From the NCBI RefSeq assembly GCF_040932435.1, contig NZ_JBFQGA010000008.1, positions 124,001 through 188,000 on the forward strand: 64,000 nucleotides of DNA, in the 5' to 3' direction. A program made the position numbers and the translations under genes. Position 1 is the first letter of the stretch. Each line of letters starts with the position of its first letter. The stretch comes from Kluyvera sp040932435 (GTDB lineage Bacteria > Pseudomonadota > Gammaproteobacteria > Enterobacterales > Enterobacteriaceae). This document shows, one piece after another, positions 44,012 to 52,405 of this stretch. The notes under the pieces are model-generated. The model was not told the origin of the DNA. It saw only the letters and a program-made list of their open reading frames with translations, and did no database searches.

Positions 44012-44636
44012 AATTGGAAACTCCAAACTTTAAAATTAAATTCAAGAATTCGGATCGGACTGTATTTGAGTTATTTGTTCTGCCGATATCATGCTATTAA
44101 TATAGCGATAATTTTAGTTACTAAAGTCATTACGTTAGTTATAAAACTATTTAATCCCTCTAATAACACAGCTACTCCTATAGCGTTATTAATTAGCTCA
44201 TTTTTATTCACAATAATTTAATAAAATGCAATCTATTTGCAACTTGCCATGAAGTGGTAAAACCAGTCACGTCAATAAATTTAATTCAACAAAATCAATT
44301 AAATACATATACATTGCAATACAGAAAACAGCCATTAAATAGATCGCGAAATAGACATCACCTCGCCAATAACCCATAATCAAATAGGGTTATTTAATGA
44401 TGTTTAAAAATAACACCGCTTCTGATTTTTTTTGATCACGATCAATTGCATTGGCCTCTAAAAGAGCATTATATAAATATAAGAATTTTTGCAATCAGCG
44501 CTAAATAAAATAGCGATGAAGACTTTTATATAAAAACGCCACCCTGACTTTTGAAACCAAAATAAAGTAAAAAAACTAAAAAAAGCACAGCGGCGTTTTA
44601 GCAAACCGAATTATTAACTACTTATAGAAGCGTAAT
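44012..44636. other. Divergent control region of the C4-dicarboxylate cassette
   Basis: 625 AT-rich bases lie between the divergent flavoprotein and transporter genes. They contain a perfect FNR-type palindrome at 44432-44445 and a -10-like TTATAT placed for a class II FNR promoter reading toward the transporter. DcuR sites are likely here but I cannot identify them with confidence. No coding frame is supported. Confidence 0.65.
44432..44445 (+). promoter_or_regulatory. FNR-type binding site
   Basis: TTGATCACGATCAA is a perfect match to the FNR consensus TTGAT-N4-ATCAA. Its centre (44438.5) is about 41 bases before a start site expected from the -10-like sequence at 44468-44474, the class II activation geometry. 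It predicts anaerobic induction of the transporter and fumarase genes. Confidence 0.85.
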
Positions 44637-46151
44637 ATGAACGAGAAATCTGCGACATCGCACTCGCCGACTCCGGTGAGTAAACAGAAGGATGGAAACA
44701 AAAAACGCCTTCTGATGATGGCACTGCCCGTTATCGTGGCCGTGCTGCTGCTCTTCGTCCCGGTTCCTGACGGGCTTCCTCCTTATGCCTGGTACTACTT
44801 CGCTATTTTCGTTGGCGTCATTGTCGGCCTTATCTTCGAACCGCTGCCGGGCGCCGTTATCGGTTTGACCGGGGTGGTGGCTATCGCCCTGTGCAGCCAG
44901 TGGGTGCTGTTTAGCCCAGATCAGTTAGCCGATCCGAAATTCAAGCTGGCGGGCGCTTCCTTTAAATGGGCGGTGAGCGGCTTCGGTAACTCTACCGTAT
45001 GGCTGATTTTCGGTGCCTTCATGTTTGCCGCCGGCTACGACAAAACCCGCTTCGGCCGCCGTCTGGCGCTGATCTTGGTGAAATACTTAGGCCGCCGCAG
45101 CCTGACGCTGGGCTATGCGATTACCTTCGCTGATCTGTTGTTAGCGCCGTTTACCCCGTCCAACACCGCACGTAGCGGCGGGACCATCTACCCGATTATC
45201 GCTAACCTGCCACCGCTGTACGGCTCGAAACCAAACGATCCAAGCTCACGCAAAATTGGTTCTTATCTGATGTGGGTCGCGATTACCGCTGCCTGTATTA
45301 CCAGCTCGATGTTCCTCTCCGCCCTTGCGCCTAACCTGCTGGCGCTGGCGCTGGTGAAAAGCATTGTCGGCATCAACATCTCTTGGGGCACCTGGTTTAT
45401 CGCCTTCCTGCCGCTGGGTATCCTGTTGATCCTCACCATGCCGCTGCTGGCTTACTGGTTCTACCCGCCGGAAGTTAAAATCAACGACGAAGTGCCGCTG
45501 TGGGCTGCACGTGAACTGGAAAAACTGGGCAAACTGTCACGCAACGAGATCCTGCTGCTGGTGTTTGTTTGCTGCGCACTGATGATGTGGATCTTCGCCG
45601 CCGCGTGGATTGAACCGGCGCTGGCTGCTCTGTTAATCGTCAGTCTGATGCTGTGGACCGGCGTGCTGGAGTGGAACGATATCACCGGCAACAAAGCGGC
45701 TTGGAACACCTTCGTCTGGTTTGCCACCCTGGTGGCGCTGGCGGATGGTCTCTCTTCCACCGGCTTTATCGCCTGGCTGGGTAAAGAAGGCGGCATGCTG
45801 ATGAGCGGAATCTCGCCAAACGTGGCGACCATCGTTCTGCTGCTGGCGTTCTACCTGCTGCACTACCTGTTTGCCAGCACCACCGCACACACCACCGCGC
45901 TGCTGCCAGCGATGCTGACCATCGCCTCGACCATCCCAGGCATTAACATGGAAGTCTTCGTGCTGCTGATGGTGACCTCGCTAGGCATCATGGGGATTAT
46001 CACCCCGTACGGTACCGGCCCAAGCCCGATCTACTACGGCAGCGGCTATCTGCCAACCAAAGATTACTGGCGCCTTGGCACCATCTTTGGGGCCATCTTC
46101 CTCGCGGCCCTGCTGCTTATCGGCTATCCGTGGATGTCCATGATGTTCTGA
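44637..46151 (+). CDS. DASS-family di-/tricarboxylate transporter
   Basis: This 504-residue inner-membrane transporter belongs to the CitT/TtdT branch of the divalent-anion:sodium symporter family, whose enterobacterial members exchange dicarboxylates or tartrate/citrate for succinate. Both SNT-type substrate signatures are visible (PSNTARSGGTIYPI near residues 178-191 and ASTTAHTTALLP near 416-427), among a dozen hydrophobic segments. It is first of two plus-strand genes beside the fumarate reductase. Malate or tartrate uptake against succinate export is inferred from context. Confidence 0.9.
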   Translation: MNEKSATSHSPTPVSKQKDGNKKRLLMMALPVIVAVLLLFVPVPDGLPPYAWYYFAIFVGVIVGLIFEPLPGAVIGLTGVVAIALCSQWVLFSPDQLADPKFKLAGASFKWAVSGFGNSTVWLIFGAFMFAAGYDKTRFGRRLALILVKYLGRRSLTLGYAITFADLLLAPFTPSNTARSGGTIYPIIANLPPLYGSKPNDPSSRKIGSYLMWVAITAACITSSMFLSALAPNLLALALVKSIVGINISWGTWFIAFLPLGILLILTMPLLAYWFYPPEVKINDEVPLWAARELEKLGKLSRNEILLLVFVCCALMMWIFAAAWIEPALAALLIVSLMLWTGVLEWNDITGNKAAWNTFVWFATLVALADGLSSTGFIAWLGKEGGMLMSGISPNVATIVLLLAFYLLHYLFASTTAHTTALLPAMLTIASTIPGINMEVFVLLMVTSLGIMGIITPYGTGPSPIYYGSGYLPTKDYWRLGTIFGAIFLAALLLIGYPWMSMMF

Positions 46152-46157
46152 TTCATA

Positions 46158-46192
46158 ACCGTCGGAGGGCAACTTCCGGCGGTTTTATTTTT
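46158..46192 (+). terminator. Terminator-like hairpin between transporter and fumarase genes
   Basis: ACCGTCGGA (46158-46166), loop GGGCAACT, TCCGGCGGT (46175-46183) with one wobble, then TTTATTTTT. It has the full form of an intrinsic terminator but lies between two same-strand genes 56 bases apart, so partial read-through is likely. Confidence 0.75.
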
Positions 46193-46207
46193 GTGGAGTG
46201 AAGAGCT

Positions 46208-47857
46208 ATGTCGAACAAACCGTTTTTCTACCAGAACCCCTTCCCGCTGTCCCATGACGACACCGAATATTATCTGTTAAGCCGTGAGCACGTCTCCGTG
46301 GCCCAGTTTGACGGCCAAGATGTATTAAAAGTTGAGCCTGCAGCGCTGACCCTGCTCGCTCAACAGGCGTTTCACGATGCCGCTTTCATGCTGCGCCCAT
46401 CCCACCAGAAACAGGTGGCGGCAATCTTAAGCGACCCGGAAGCCAGCGAAAACGATAAGTATGTTGCCCTGCAGTTCCTGCGTAACTCAGAAATAGCCGC
46501 CAAAGGCGTGCTGCCAACCTGTCAGGATACCGGCACCGCCATCATCATGGGCAAAAAAGGCCAGCGCGTTTGGACCGGCGGCGGCGATGAAGCCGCGCTG
46601 TCACAGGGCGTGTACAACACCTATATCTCCGACAACCTGCGCTATTCCCAAAACGCCGCGCTGGATATGTACAAAGAGGTCAACACCGGCACCAACCTAC
46701 CGGCGCAAATTGACCTCTACAGCGTTGACGGCGACGAGTACAAATTCCTGTGCATCGCCAAAGGCGGCGGCTCAGCGAACAAAACCTATCTCTACCAGGA
46801 AACCAAAGCGCTGATCACCCCGGCTAAATTGAAAAACTATCTGGTAGAGAAAATGCGCACCCTTGGTACCGCGGCCTGCCCTCCTTACCATATCGCATTT
46901 GTTATTGGCGGCACCTCTGCAGAAGTGACGCTGAAAACGGTGAAACTGGCTTCTACACGCTATTACGACGGTCTGCCAACCGAAGGTAATGAGCACGGCC
47001 AAGCGTTCCGCGATGTGAAACTGGAACAGGAACTGATGATCGAGGCGCAAAATCTCGGCCTTGGCGCGCAGTTTGGCGGTAAGTATTTTGCTCACGATAT
47101 CCGCATTATCCGTCTGCCGCGTCACGGCGCATCCTGCCCAATCGGCATGGGCGTATCGTGCTCCGCAGACCGTAATATCAAAGCAAAAATCAACCGCGAT
47201 GGCATTTGGATCGAAAAACTCGAGCACAATCCAGCACAGTACATTCCGGAATCCCTGCGTCAGCAAGGTGAAGGCAATGCGGTCAGCATCAACTTGAATC
47301 AGCCGATGAGCGAGATTCAGGCTCAGCTCTCCGCACATCCGGTTTCAACCCGCCTGTCGCTGAACGGGACAATTATCGTTGCGCGTGATATCGCCCACGC
47401 CAAGCTTAAAGAGCTGCTGGATAACGGTGAAGAACTGCCGCAATACGTGAAAGATCACCCGATCTACTACGCGGGGCCGGCAAAAACGCCAGAAGGCTAT
47501 GCCTCCGGTTCATTAGGCCCAACCACTGCAGGCCGTATGGATTCCTACGTTGATCTGCTCCAGTCTCACGGCGCAAGCATGGTCATGCTGGCGAAAGGTA
47601 ACCGGAGCCAGCAGGTCACCGACGCCTGTCATAAACACGGCGGATTCTACCTCGGCAGCATCGGCGGCCCGGCAGCCGTCTTGGCGCAATCCAGCATTAA
47701 GAGTCTAGAGTGTGTGGCCTACCCTGAACTGGGAATGGAAGCCATCTGGAAAATTGAAGTCGAAAACTTCCCGGCCTTCGTGCTAGTGGACGATAAAGGC
47801 AACGACTTCTTCCAGCAGATCCAAAACTCACAGTGCGCTGGATGCCCTCAGCGTTAA
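46208..47857 (+). CDS. Class I fumarate hydratase (FumA/FumB type)
   Basis: This 549-residue iron-sulfur fumarase interconverts malate and fumarate. The cluster cysteines are visible in PTCQDTGT, TAACPPYH and GVSCSADRN, corresponding to Cys105, Cys224 and Cys318 of E. coli FumA. The C-terminal swivelling domain (GPTTAGRMDSYVDLLQ) is complete. FumA and FumB cannot be told apart by eye; linkage to an anaerobic transporter favours a FumB-like role supplying fumarate as electron acceptor. GTGGAGTGAAGAG precedes the start. Confidence 0.93.
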   Translation: MSNKPFFYQNPFPLSHDDTEYYLLSREHVSVAQFDGQDVLKVEPAALTLLAQQAFHDAAFMLRPSHQKQVAAILSDPEASENDKYVALQFLRNSEIAAKGVLPTCQDTGTAIIMGKKGQRVWTGGGDEAALSQGVYNTYISDNLRYSQNAALDMYKEVNTGTNLPAQIDLYSVDGDEYKFLCIAKGGGSANKTYLYQETKALITPAKLKNYLVEKMRTLGTAACPPYHIAFVIGGTSAEVTLKTVKLASTRYYDGLPTEGNEHGQAFRDVKLEQELMIEAQNLGLGAQFGGKYFAHDIRIIRLPRHGASCPIGMGVSCSADRNIKAKINRDGIWIEKLEHNPAQYIPESLRQQGEGNAVSINLNQPMSEIQAQLSAHPVSTRLSLNGTIIVARDIAHAKLKELLDNGEELPQYVKDHPIYYAGPAKTPEGYASGSLGPTTAGRMDSYVDLLQSHGASMVMLAKGNRSQQVTDACHKHGGFYLGSIGGPAAVLAQSSIKSLECVAYPELGMEAIWKIEVENFPAFVLVDDKGNDFFQQIQNSQCAGCPQR

Positions 47858-47868
47858 TGTTGTCATAA

Positions 47869-47900
47869 CGGTTTCTTTCCCAAATGGGGAAGGAACCGTT
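47869..47900 (+). terminator. Hairpin after the fumarase gene
   Basis: ACGGTTTCTTTCCC, loop AAAT, GGGGAAGGAACCGT: a long imperfect stem 12 bases after the fumarase stop, followed by TAGTTATT. It is the likely end of the transporter-fumarase transcript. Confidence 0.65.
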
Positions 47901-48001
47901 AGTTATTCCCCCCATTCGAAATTTATATTTAAATCAATCAACACTCGCGCAAGCATTGGCAAGAAAGATAATAGACAGCGTAATTTTCATCAGGAAATAC
48001 C

Positions 48002-48388
48002 ATGTACAAATTATCTTTTACGCTGCTCGCTATCGCAACGCTTAGTGCCTGTAACACCGCGCCCCCAACCCAATTAACCCACATAGATTCAGCCACTATC
48101 CCCGTTATTGCCAATGTAAAATCATCGGTAAAACCGGCTGAAATGGCCGCATTGCACCAGGAAAACAAGCAGATTATTGATAATCTGACACTCAGCCTGA
48201 AATCTGAATACTTATTAGATGTGAAACCCGCGGAGATTTTTGACGCTCACAGCCAAGCACACCAGGTTTATATGTCCCTGTCTAAGCTTGATCAATTTCG
48301 GATGGTGAATAACTTTTATTTCAAAGAACATAATTTCGCTGGACTACAGCAGGTAAATACCTCGCTAAAGCCTCTTCTTCGGGGATAA
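48002..48388 (+). CDS. Small lipoprotein of unknown function
   Basis: The 128 residues begin with a signal peptide and lipobox (LATLSAC, Cys17). The mature part is helical and polar (PAEMAALHQENKQIIDNLTLS; KLDQFRMVNNFYFKEHNF). I do not recognise the family. AGGAAATACC precedes the ATG. It is convergent with the OmpA-type barrel gene, with which it shares a terminator. Confidence 0.8.
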   Translation: MYKLSFTLLAIATLSACNTAPPTQLTHIDSATIPVIANVKSSVKPAEMAALHQENKQIIDNLTLSLKSEYLLDVKPAEIFDAHSQAHQVYMSLSKLDQFRMVNNFYFKEHNFAGLQQVNTSLKPLLRG

Positions 48389-48389
48389 A

Positions 48390-48426
48390 AAAAAGCCCCC
48401 TCACGATAAATGAGGGAGCTTTTTTC
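48390..48426. terminator. Bidirectional terminator between lipoprotein and OmpA-type genes
   Basis: AAAAAAGCCCCCTCA, a short loop, TGAGGGAGCTTTTTT: near-perfect stem with A-run and T-run on both sides, between convergent genes. Confidence 0.88.
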
Positions 48427-48437
48427 AACAATGTGCT

Positions 48438-49019
48438 TTATTGGCCAAAGCGGTAACTGATGCCAGCCATCACAGAACTAACATCGCTGCTGACACCAAT
48501 CTGATTGGCGTTACCGACGTTACTAACCCACTGGTATTCAAGACGTCCCGCCCAGTTGTTGTTAAAGGCGTACTCGGTACCAACTGCCAGTACTGGGCGA
48601 ATGCCGGTATCGAAGTTGTTATGGCCTTTAATATCAGACTCTGCACGATAGCCCATCACCCCGACACGACCATACAGATCCCAGTCGCTGTTCAGGCCAT
48701 AGCTGGCTTTCAATGAAGCCTGAAGCCCCTGGCTTTTCATTTTTGTACCCGGAGCGCCATGGTTTCCATTGACGCCCATATTACCTAAATAATCATATCC
48801 GCCTTCAACAGCCAGCCAGTTGTTAATTTGGTATCCGGTAAAAATACCGCCGCCAACATTATCACCATCGAAATCAGCATCGTGGTGAGAATTGGTGTCA
48901 TTGTAATGAGACCAACCAAATTTAGAACCCGCGTACCATGTTCCGGCCTCTGCGGCAGCAAATGCCGTTGTTGCGGTAAAAGCATTAACGATAATTAACG
49001 TAATAAGCGTCTTCTTCAT
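48438..49019 (-). CDS. Stand-alone OmpA-type outer-membrane beta-barrel protein
   Basis: The 193-residue product has a signal peptide (MKKTLITLIIVNAFTATTAFA) followed by an eight-stranded OmpA-like barrel (GTWYAGSKFGWSHYND; YQINNWLAVEGGYDYLGNMG; DLYGRVGVMGYRAES; LEYQWVSNVG) ending in SYRFGQ. It lacks the periplasmic peptidoglycan-binding OmpA_C domain. A longer frame opens at 49043, but ATG at 49019 follows AGGA and begins the signal peptide. A specific role cannot be assigned. The YaiV/IprA-type regulator gene lies upstream on the same strand. Confidence 0.88.
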   Translation of the reverse strand: MKKTLITLIIVNAFTATTAFAAAEAGTWYAGSKFGWSHYNDTNSHHDADFDGDNVGGGIFTGYQINNWLAVEGGYDYLGNMGVNGNHGAPGTKMKSQGLQASLKASYGLNSDWDLYGRVGVMGYRAESDIKGHNNFDTGIRPVLAVGTEYAFNNNWAGRLEYQWVSNVGNANQIGVSSDVSSVMAGISYRFGQ

Positions 49020-49137
49020 AACAATCCTATTTCGACCCGTCATTAAATAAATGAATTAGATAAAGTGGATCTACCATAAGAGATAAAAACGCCGCTGATA
49101 ATCATTTTGTTGTTTAATTTTGGACAACCGCTTATTG

Positions 49138-49767
49138 CTAAAATCGCTCGGGCAACTGATTTAATTCAACCAGATAACCGCCGCGTTTAAAATTAATATA
49201 ATTGCCATTTTTCAGTGCTGACAATACGTTAAGAACGCTGCTGCGCGATAAATGAGTACGTTCTTGGATATAATCAAGAATAGATACCCGCATGCGCGTA
49301 TCTTCTGAAAGCAGGCTCATTTCTTGTAAATGGCTGCGGATAACCGCATAGGTTTTCTGTTGTACCAGCAGGGCATCGCGATAGAAAAGATAGGCGGTAT
49401 GATACGACAGCAATGTGACCACATCTTCCCATGCGCCGTGCTCGCGAAAAGTGTCCATCGCCGTTTGGGCATCAACGCGCAGTATGGTCGATTCCGTTTC
49501 AGCACGCAGCAGATGACCGCGGACCGGCTGGATCATTTCGGCAATCCCAAACAGATGCGGTTCGTAAACGGTAACAATCAACAGCCCATCAGAGGCACGT
49601 AAAATCGAGAGTTCGCCGCCAAGAAAAAGATACAGTTGCTGCCGGTTTTTATGCGTCCATGTTATACGTTTTCGGGGCACAACTTTCATCTTCTCGGCAA
49701 TCGGTTCAAGCAGCGCGGTCAAACGCTGAATACTCAACTCTGGACGAATAGGCGGTAAGATATGCAT
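49138..49767 (-). CDS. Winged-helix regulator of the YaiV/IprA type
   Basis: The 209 residues show a Crp-like cyclic-nucleotide-type fold without its ligand residues (QLYLFLGGELSILRASDGLL; YEPHLFGIAEMI), followed by a helix-turn-helix (ILDYIQERTHLSRSSVLNVL, then SALKNGNYINFKRGGYLVELNQLP). The C-terminal pattern IQxRTxxSRSxVxxVLxALxxGNYI is shared with E. coli YaiV/IprA, a peroxide-resistance-linked regulator, so it is a paralogue. It lies 118 bases upstream of the OmpA-type gene and could control it. Confidence 0.8.
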   Translation of the reverse strand: MHILPPIRPELSIQRLTALLEPIAEKMKVVPRKRITWTHKNRQQLYLFLGGELSILRASDGLLIVTVYEPHLFGIAEMIQPVRGHLLRAETESTILRVDAQTAMDTFREHGAWEDVVTLLSYHTAYLFYRDALLVQQKTYAVIRSHLQEMSLLSEDTRMRVSILDYIQERTHLSRSSVLNVLSALKNGNYINFKRGGYLVELNQLPERF

Positions 49768-50094
49768 AGCGGTACCTGGTCATTAGCAATCAGCACAATT
49801 ATAAAACACGACAAAATTTCCGTGAAAAATTCGTAACTCAGCATTTACTCATGTTAGTTAGGGAATCGACATCGTTATTTTGTTTAAAAATAAACCAGAT
49901 GACAGCGTACATCGCAGAGAAAACGTACATAACCAAGGGTTCTATGACATGAATACGGTAAACGTGGAGTATTCCTGTGTTCAATATCACAATTGCGTAC
50001 AGAATGAAGTGACGTACCGCAGTTACGAAAATATTCTACGAACGTTTTGGTAAGGAAATAGTCGATGGAAACAGGGGATGTAACTTGTTGAAAT
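49768..50094. other. Intergenic region between the YaiV-type gene and tRNA-Ser
   Basis: 327 AT-rich bases. The end near 49768 presumably holds the regulator's promoter; the end near 50094 is the 3' flank of the tRNA gene. No coding frame or strong hairpin is seen. Confidence 0.5.
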
Positions 50095-50184
50095 TGGCGG
50101 AGAGAGGGGGATTTGAACCCCCGGTAGAGTTGCCCCTACTCTAGTTTTCGAGACTAGTCCGTTCAGCCGCTCCGGCATCTCTCC
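50095..50184 (-). tRNA. serU: tRNA-Ser (anticodon CGA)
   Basis: On the minus strand a 90-base class II tRNA runs from GGAGAGATGCCGGAGCGGCT to the encoded CCA. The acceptor stem GGAGAGA/TCTCTCC pairs; the anticodon arm CTAGT-CTCGAAA-ACTAG carries CGA; the long variable arm and GGTTCAAATCC T-arm are typical. It reads UCG codons and is the E. coli serU equivalent beside mtfA. Confidence 0.97.
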
Positions 50185-50277
50185 GTTTTGATGGTTGCCA
50201 TCATGCCAAGTTATTTGGCATTTTAACAGACCCAGTCTCTTCAATTGCGTTCAAGTGACGAGTTTGCGAGCAAAACG

Positions 50278-51072
50278 ATGATTAAATGGCCCTGGAAAGC
50301 AAGCGATACCGCCGATGTAACAGATTTGCCGTGGGCGCAAGCCTTGGCAATACCGCTGTTAGCTCCGCTGTCTAACGACGAACAGGTAAAGCTGGTACAG
50401 CTTGCCGAGCGTTTTCTACAACAAAAACGACTGGTGTTTTTGCAGGGATTGGCCGTTGAACCAGTAACAGAGGCGCGCATTGCTTTGCTGTTTTGTCTGC
50501 CCGTTTTGGAGCTGGGTTTCGAATGGCTCGATGGTTTCCATGAAATACTGATCTATCCAGCACCTTTCGTGGTTGATGATGAATGGGAAGATGACATTGG
50601 TCTGGTTCATAGCCAGCGGGTCGTGCAGTCCGGTCAAAGCTGGCAACAAGGCCCTATCGTTTTGAACTGGCTGGATATTCAAGATTCATTCGATGCTTCC
50701 GGTTTTAATCTGATCGTTCATGAAGTGGCACATAAACTGGATACTCGTAACGGCGATCGCGCCAGCGGCGTCCCGTTCATTCCATTACGCGACGTGGCAG
50801 GCTGGGAGCATGACCTGCACGCGGCAATGAATAACATTCAAGATGAGATTGATTTAGTAGGAGAAAATGCGGCCAGCATTGACGCCTATGCCGCCACTGA
50901 CCCGGCGGAATGTTTTGCCGTGCTCTCTGAGTATTTTTTCAGCGCACCCGAACTTTTCGCGCCGCGCTTCCCTGCTCTCTGGCAGCGTTTCTGCGGCTTC
51001 TATCGTCAAGATCCGCTGCAGCGGTTACGCGATAATAGCCAACCGGATGAAAATCCATCGACAGTACACTAA
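50278..51072 (+). CDS. mtfA: Mlc-titration factor A, zinc metallopeptidase
   Basis: MtfA binds and inactivates the glucose repressor Mlc, relieving ptsG repression, and is an aminopeptidase. The 264 residues carry the gluzincin HEVAH motif (GFNLIVHEVAHKLDTRNGDR, near 145-165) and a distal Glu in DPAECFAVLSEYFF. A longer frame opens at 50245, but ATG at 50278 begins MIKWPWKASD as in E. coli. Confidence 0.95.
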   Translation: MIKWPWKASDTADVTDLPWAQALAIPLLAPLSNDEQVKLVQLAERFLQQKRLVFLQGLAVEPVTEARIALLFCLPVLELGFEWLDGFHEILIYPAPFVVDDEWEDDIGLVHSQRVVQSGQSWQQGPIVLNWLDIQDSFDASGFNLIVHEVAHKLDTRNGDRASGVPFIPLRDVAGWEHDLHAAMNNIQDEIDLVGENAASIDAYAATDPAECFAVLSEYFFSAPELFAPRFPALWQRFCGFYRQDPLQRLRDNSQPDENPSTVH

Positions 51073-51160
51073 AACAACAAGCTGAGCTAATTTCAGCCAA
51101 TTGAATCAGCAAGTTAAATTTAGTGTTGACACAAATATCGAGGCCCAGTAGTATTCGCCT

Positions 51161-51172
51161 CGTTCACACGAT
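51161..51172 (+). repeat. 5' flank of the 88-base direct repeat containing tRNA-Asn, copy 1
   Basis: CGTTCACACGAT immediately before this tRNA-Asn is identical to the 12 bases before the second copy (53618-53629). With the tRNA the identical direct repeat is 88 bases long (51161-51248 and 53618-53705). Upstream a -35 TTGACA (51125-51130) and, 17 bases on, TAGTAT form the tRNA promoter. Confidence 0.8.
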
Positions 51173-51248
51173 TCCTCTGTAGTTCAGTCGGTAGAACGGC
51201 GGACTGTTAATCCGTATGTCACTGGTTCGAGTCCAGTCAGAGGAGCCA
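51173..51248 (+). tRNA. tRNA-Asn (anticodon GTT), copy 1
   Basis: A complete 76-base tRNA with encoded CCA: acceptor arms TCCTCTG and CAGAGGA, anticodon loop CTGTTAA (GTT), T-arm CTGGTTCGAGTCCAG. It is identical to the copy at 53630-53705, and is an empty potential target for the element's integrase (16 of the 17 att-core bases match). Confidence 0.98.
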
Positions 51249-51255
51249 TATTTAG

Positions 51256-51282
51256 AAAAGCCTGCTTTCGAGCGGGCTTTTT
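51256..51282 (+). terminator. tRNA-Asn copy 1 terminator
   Basis: AAAAGCCTGC, loop TTTCGA, GCGGGCTTTTT: a 10-base-pair stem with one wobble and a T-run, eight bases after the tRNA. The A-run lets it also serve cbl-strand transcripts. Confidence 0.85.
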
Positions 51283-51352
51283 GCTTTTTAGCATTCAGCG
51301 CCATTGAAACCTGATGGTGATGCCTTAACGTCAGCCAGTCCTTGGCCACATC

Positions 51353-52303
51353 TTATATTTGGTAATCCAGCACAGTTTCTTCCAACGCCATCGCCTGGGA
51401 CTTAATTTCTTCAAGCGATAGCCCGGCATTGCAAAGCTCGATAAAGCGCCAAACATAGTTTCGTTGCAGCTGCCCGCGCTTTAGGCCAAGCCATACCGTA
51501 TTGGCGTCAAACAGGTGGTGGGTGTCCAGCCGTACTAGACTGTCTGATTCTTGCGAATCTCCCGACTGTTCCGCCACCAGCCCAATCCCTAAACCCAGAT
51601 CAACGTAGGTTTTGATAACGTCGGAATCCTGCGCGCTGAGCACAATATCCGGCGTCAGGCCTTTGCGATTAAACGCTTCATCAATGCGCGAACGGCCGGT
51701 AATGCCCTGCCGATAGGTAATCAGCGGCCAACGGGCAATTGCTTCCAGCGTCAGCGGCGTGGTATGGGTGAGCGGATGATCTTTGGGAACCAGTAGGCTG
51801 TGGTGCCAGCGGAACCATGGGAACGCCACCAGCGTGGCGTCATTGCTCAAACGTTCGCTGGCGATACCAATATCAGCACCGCCGCTGTGTAGCAGCACGT
51901 CAATTTCCTGCGGCGTGCCCTGAATCAGTTCCAGACGCACGTCGGGGAAAATCTCGCGAAATGCCTTAATCACTGGCGGCAGGCTGTAACGTGCCTGGGT
52001 GTGCGTAGTGGCAATAGTTAGCACACCGGAGGCATCGTTAGTAAAGAGATCGGCCAGGCGGCGGACGTTGCTGGCCTCATTGAGAATACGCTCGGCAATC
52101 ACCAGCAGGGCTTTGCCCGGCTCGGTCATGCCTAATAAGCGCTTTCCGCGACGAATAAAGATCTCAATCCCTAGCTCTTCTTCAAGCTCGCGAATATGCC
52201 GGCTTACGCCAGACTGTGATGTGTAAAGCATATTGGCGACTTCGGTCAGGTTGTAATCCTGTCGCGCCGCTTCACGTATTATTTTCAGTTGCTGGAAGTT
52301 CAC
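51353..52303 (-). CDS. cbl: LysR-type regulator Cbl
   Basis: Cbl (CysB-like) activates sulfonate and taurine utilisation genes under sulfate starvation. The 316 residues have an N-terminal helix-turn-helix (NLTEVANMLYTSQSGVSRHIRELEEELG, about 18-45) and a LysR effector domain (TTHTQARYSLPPVIKAFREIFP; TYRQGITGRSRIDEAFNRKG). The frame runs to 52381, but the GTG at 52303 follows GGAGGGAAGC, begins NFQQLKIIREAARQDY and gives the E. coli length. It lies downstream of nac on the same strand, and Nac is known to repress cbl. Confidence 0.96.
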   Translation of the reverse strand: MNFQQLKIIREAARQDYNLTEVANMLYTSQSGVSRHIRELEEELGIEIFIRRGKRLLGMTEPGKALLVIAERILNEASNVRRLADLFTNDASGVLTIATTHTQARYSLPPVIKAFREIFPDVRLELIQGTPQEIDVLLHSGGADIGIASERLSNDATLVAFPWFRWHHSLLVPKDHPLTHTTPLTLEAIARWPLITYRQGITGRSRIDEAFNRKGLTPDIVLSAQDSDVIKTYVDLGLGIGLVAEQSGDSQESDSLVRLDTHHLFDANTVWLGLKRGQLQRNYVWRFIELCNAGLSLEEIKSQAMALEETVLDYQI

Positions 52304-52405
52304 GCTTCCCTCCGGTTCAAGCAGACATTGCACTATTGTTAAAGTCTGTTGACCGGGTGAACAAATAATAAAAACCAGCAAGTTATATCTGAATGGAATA
52401 TAAGC

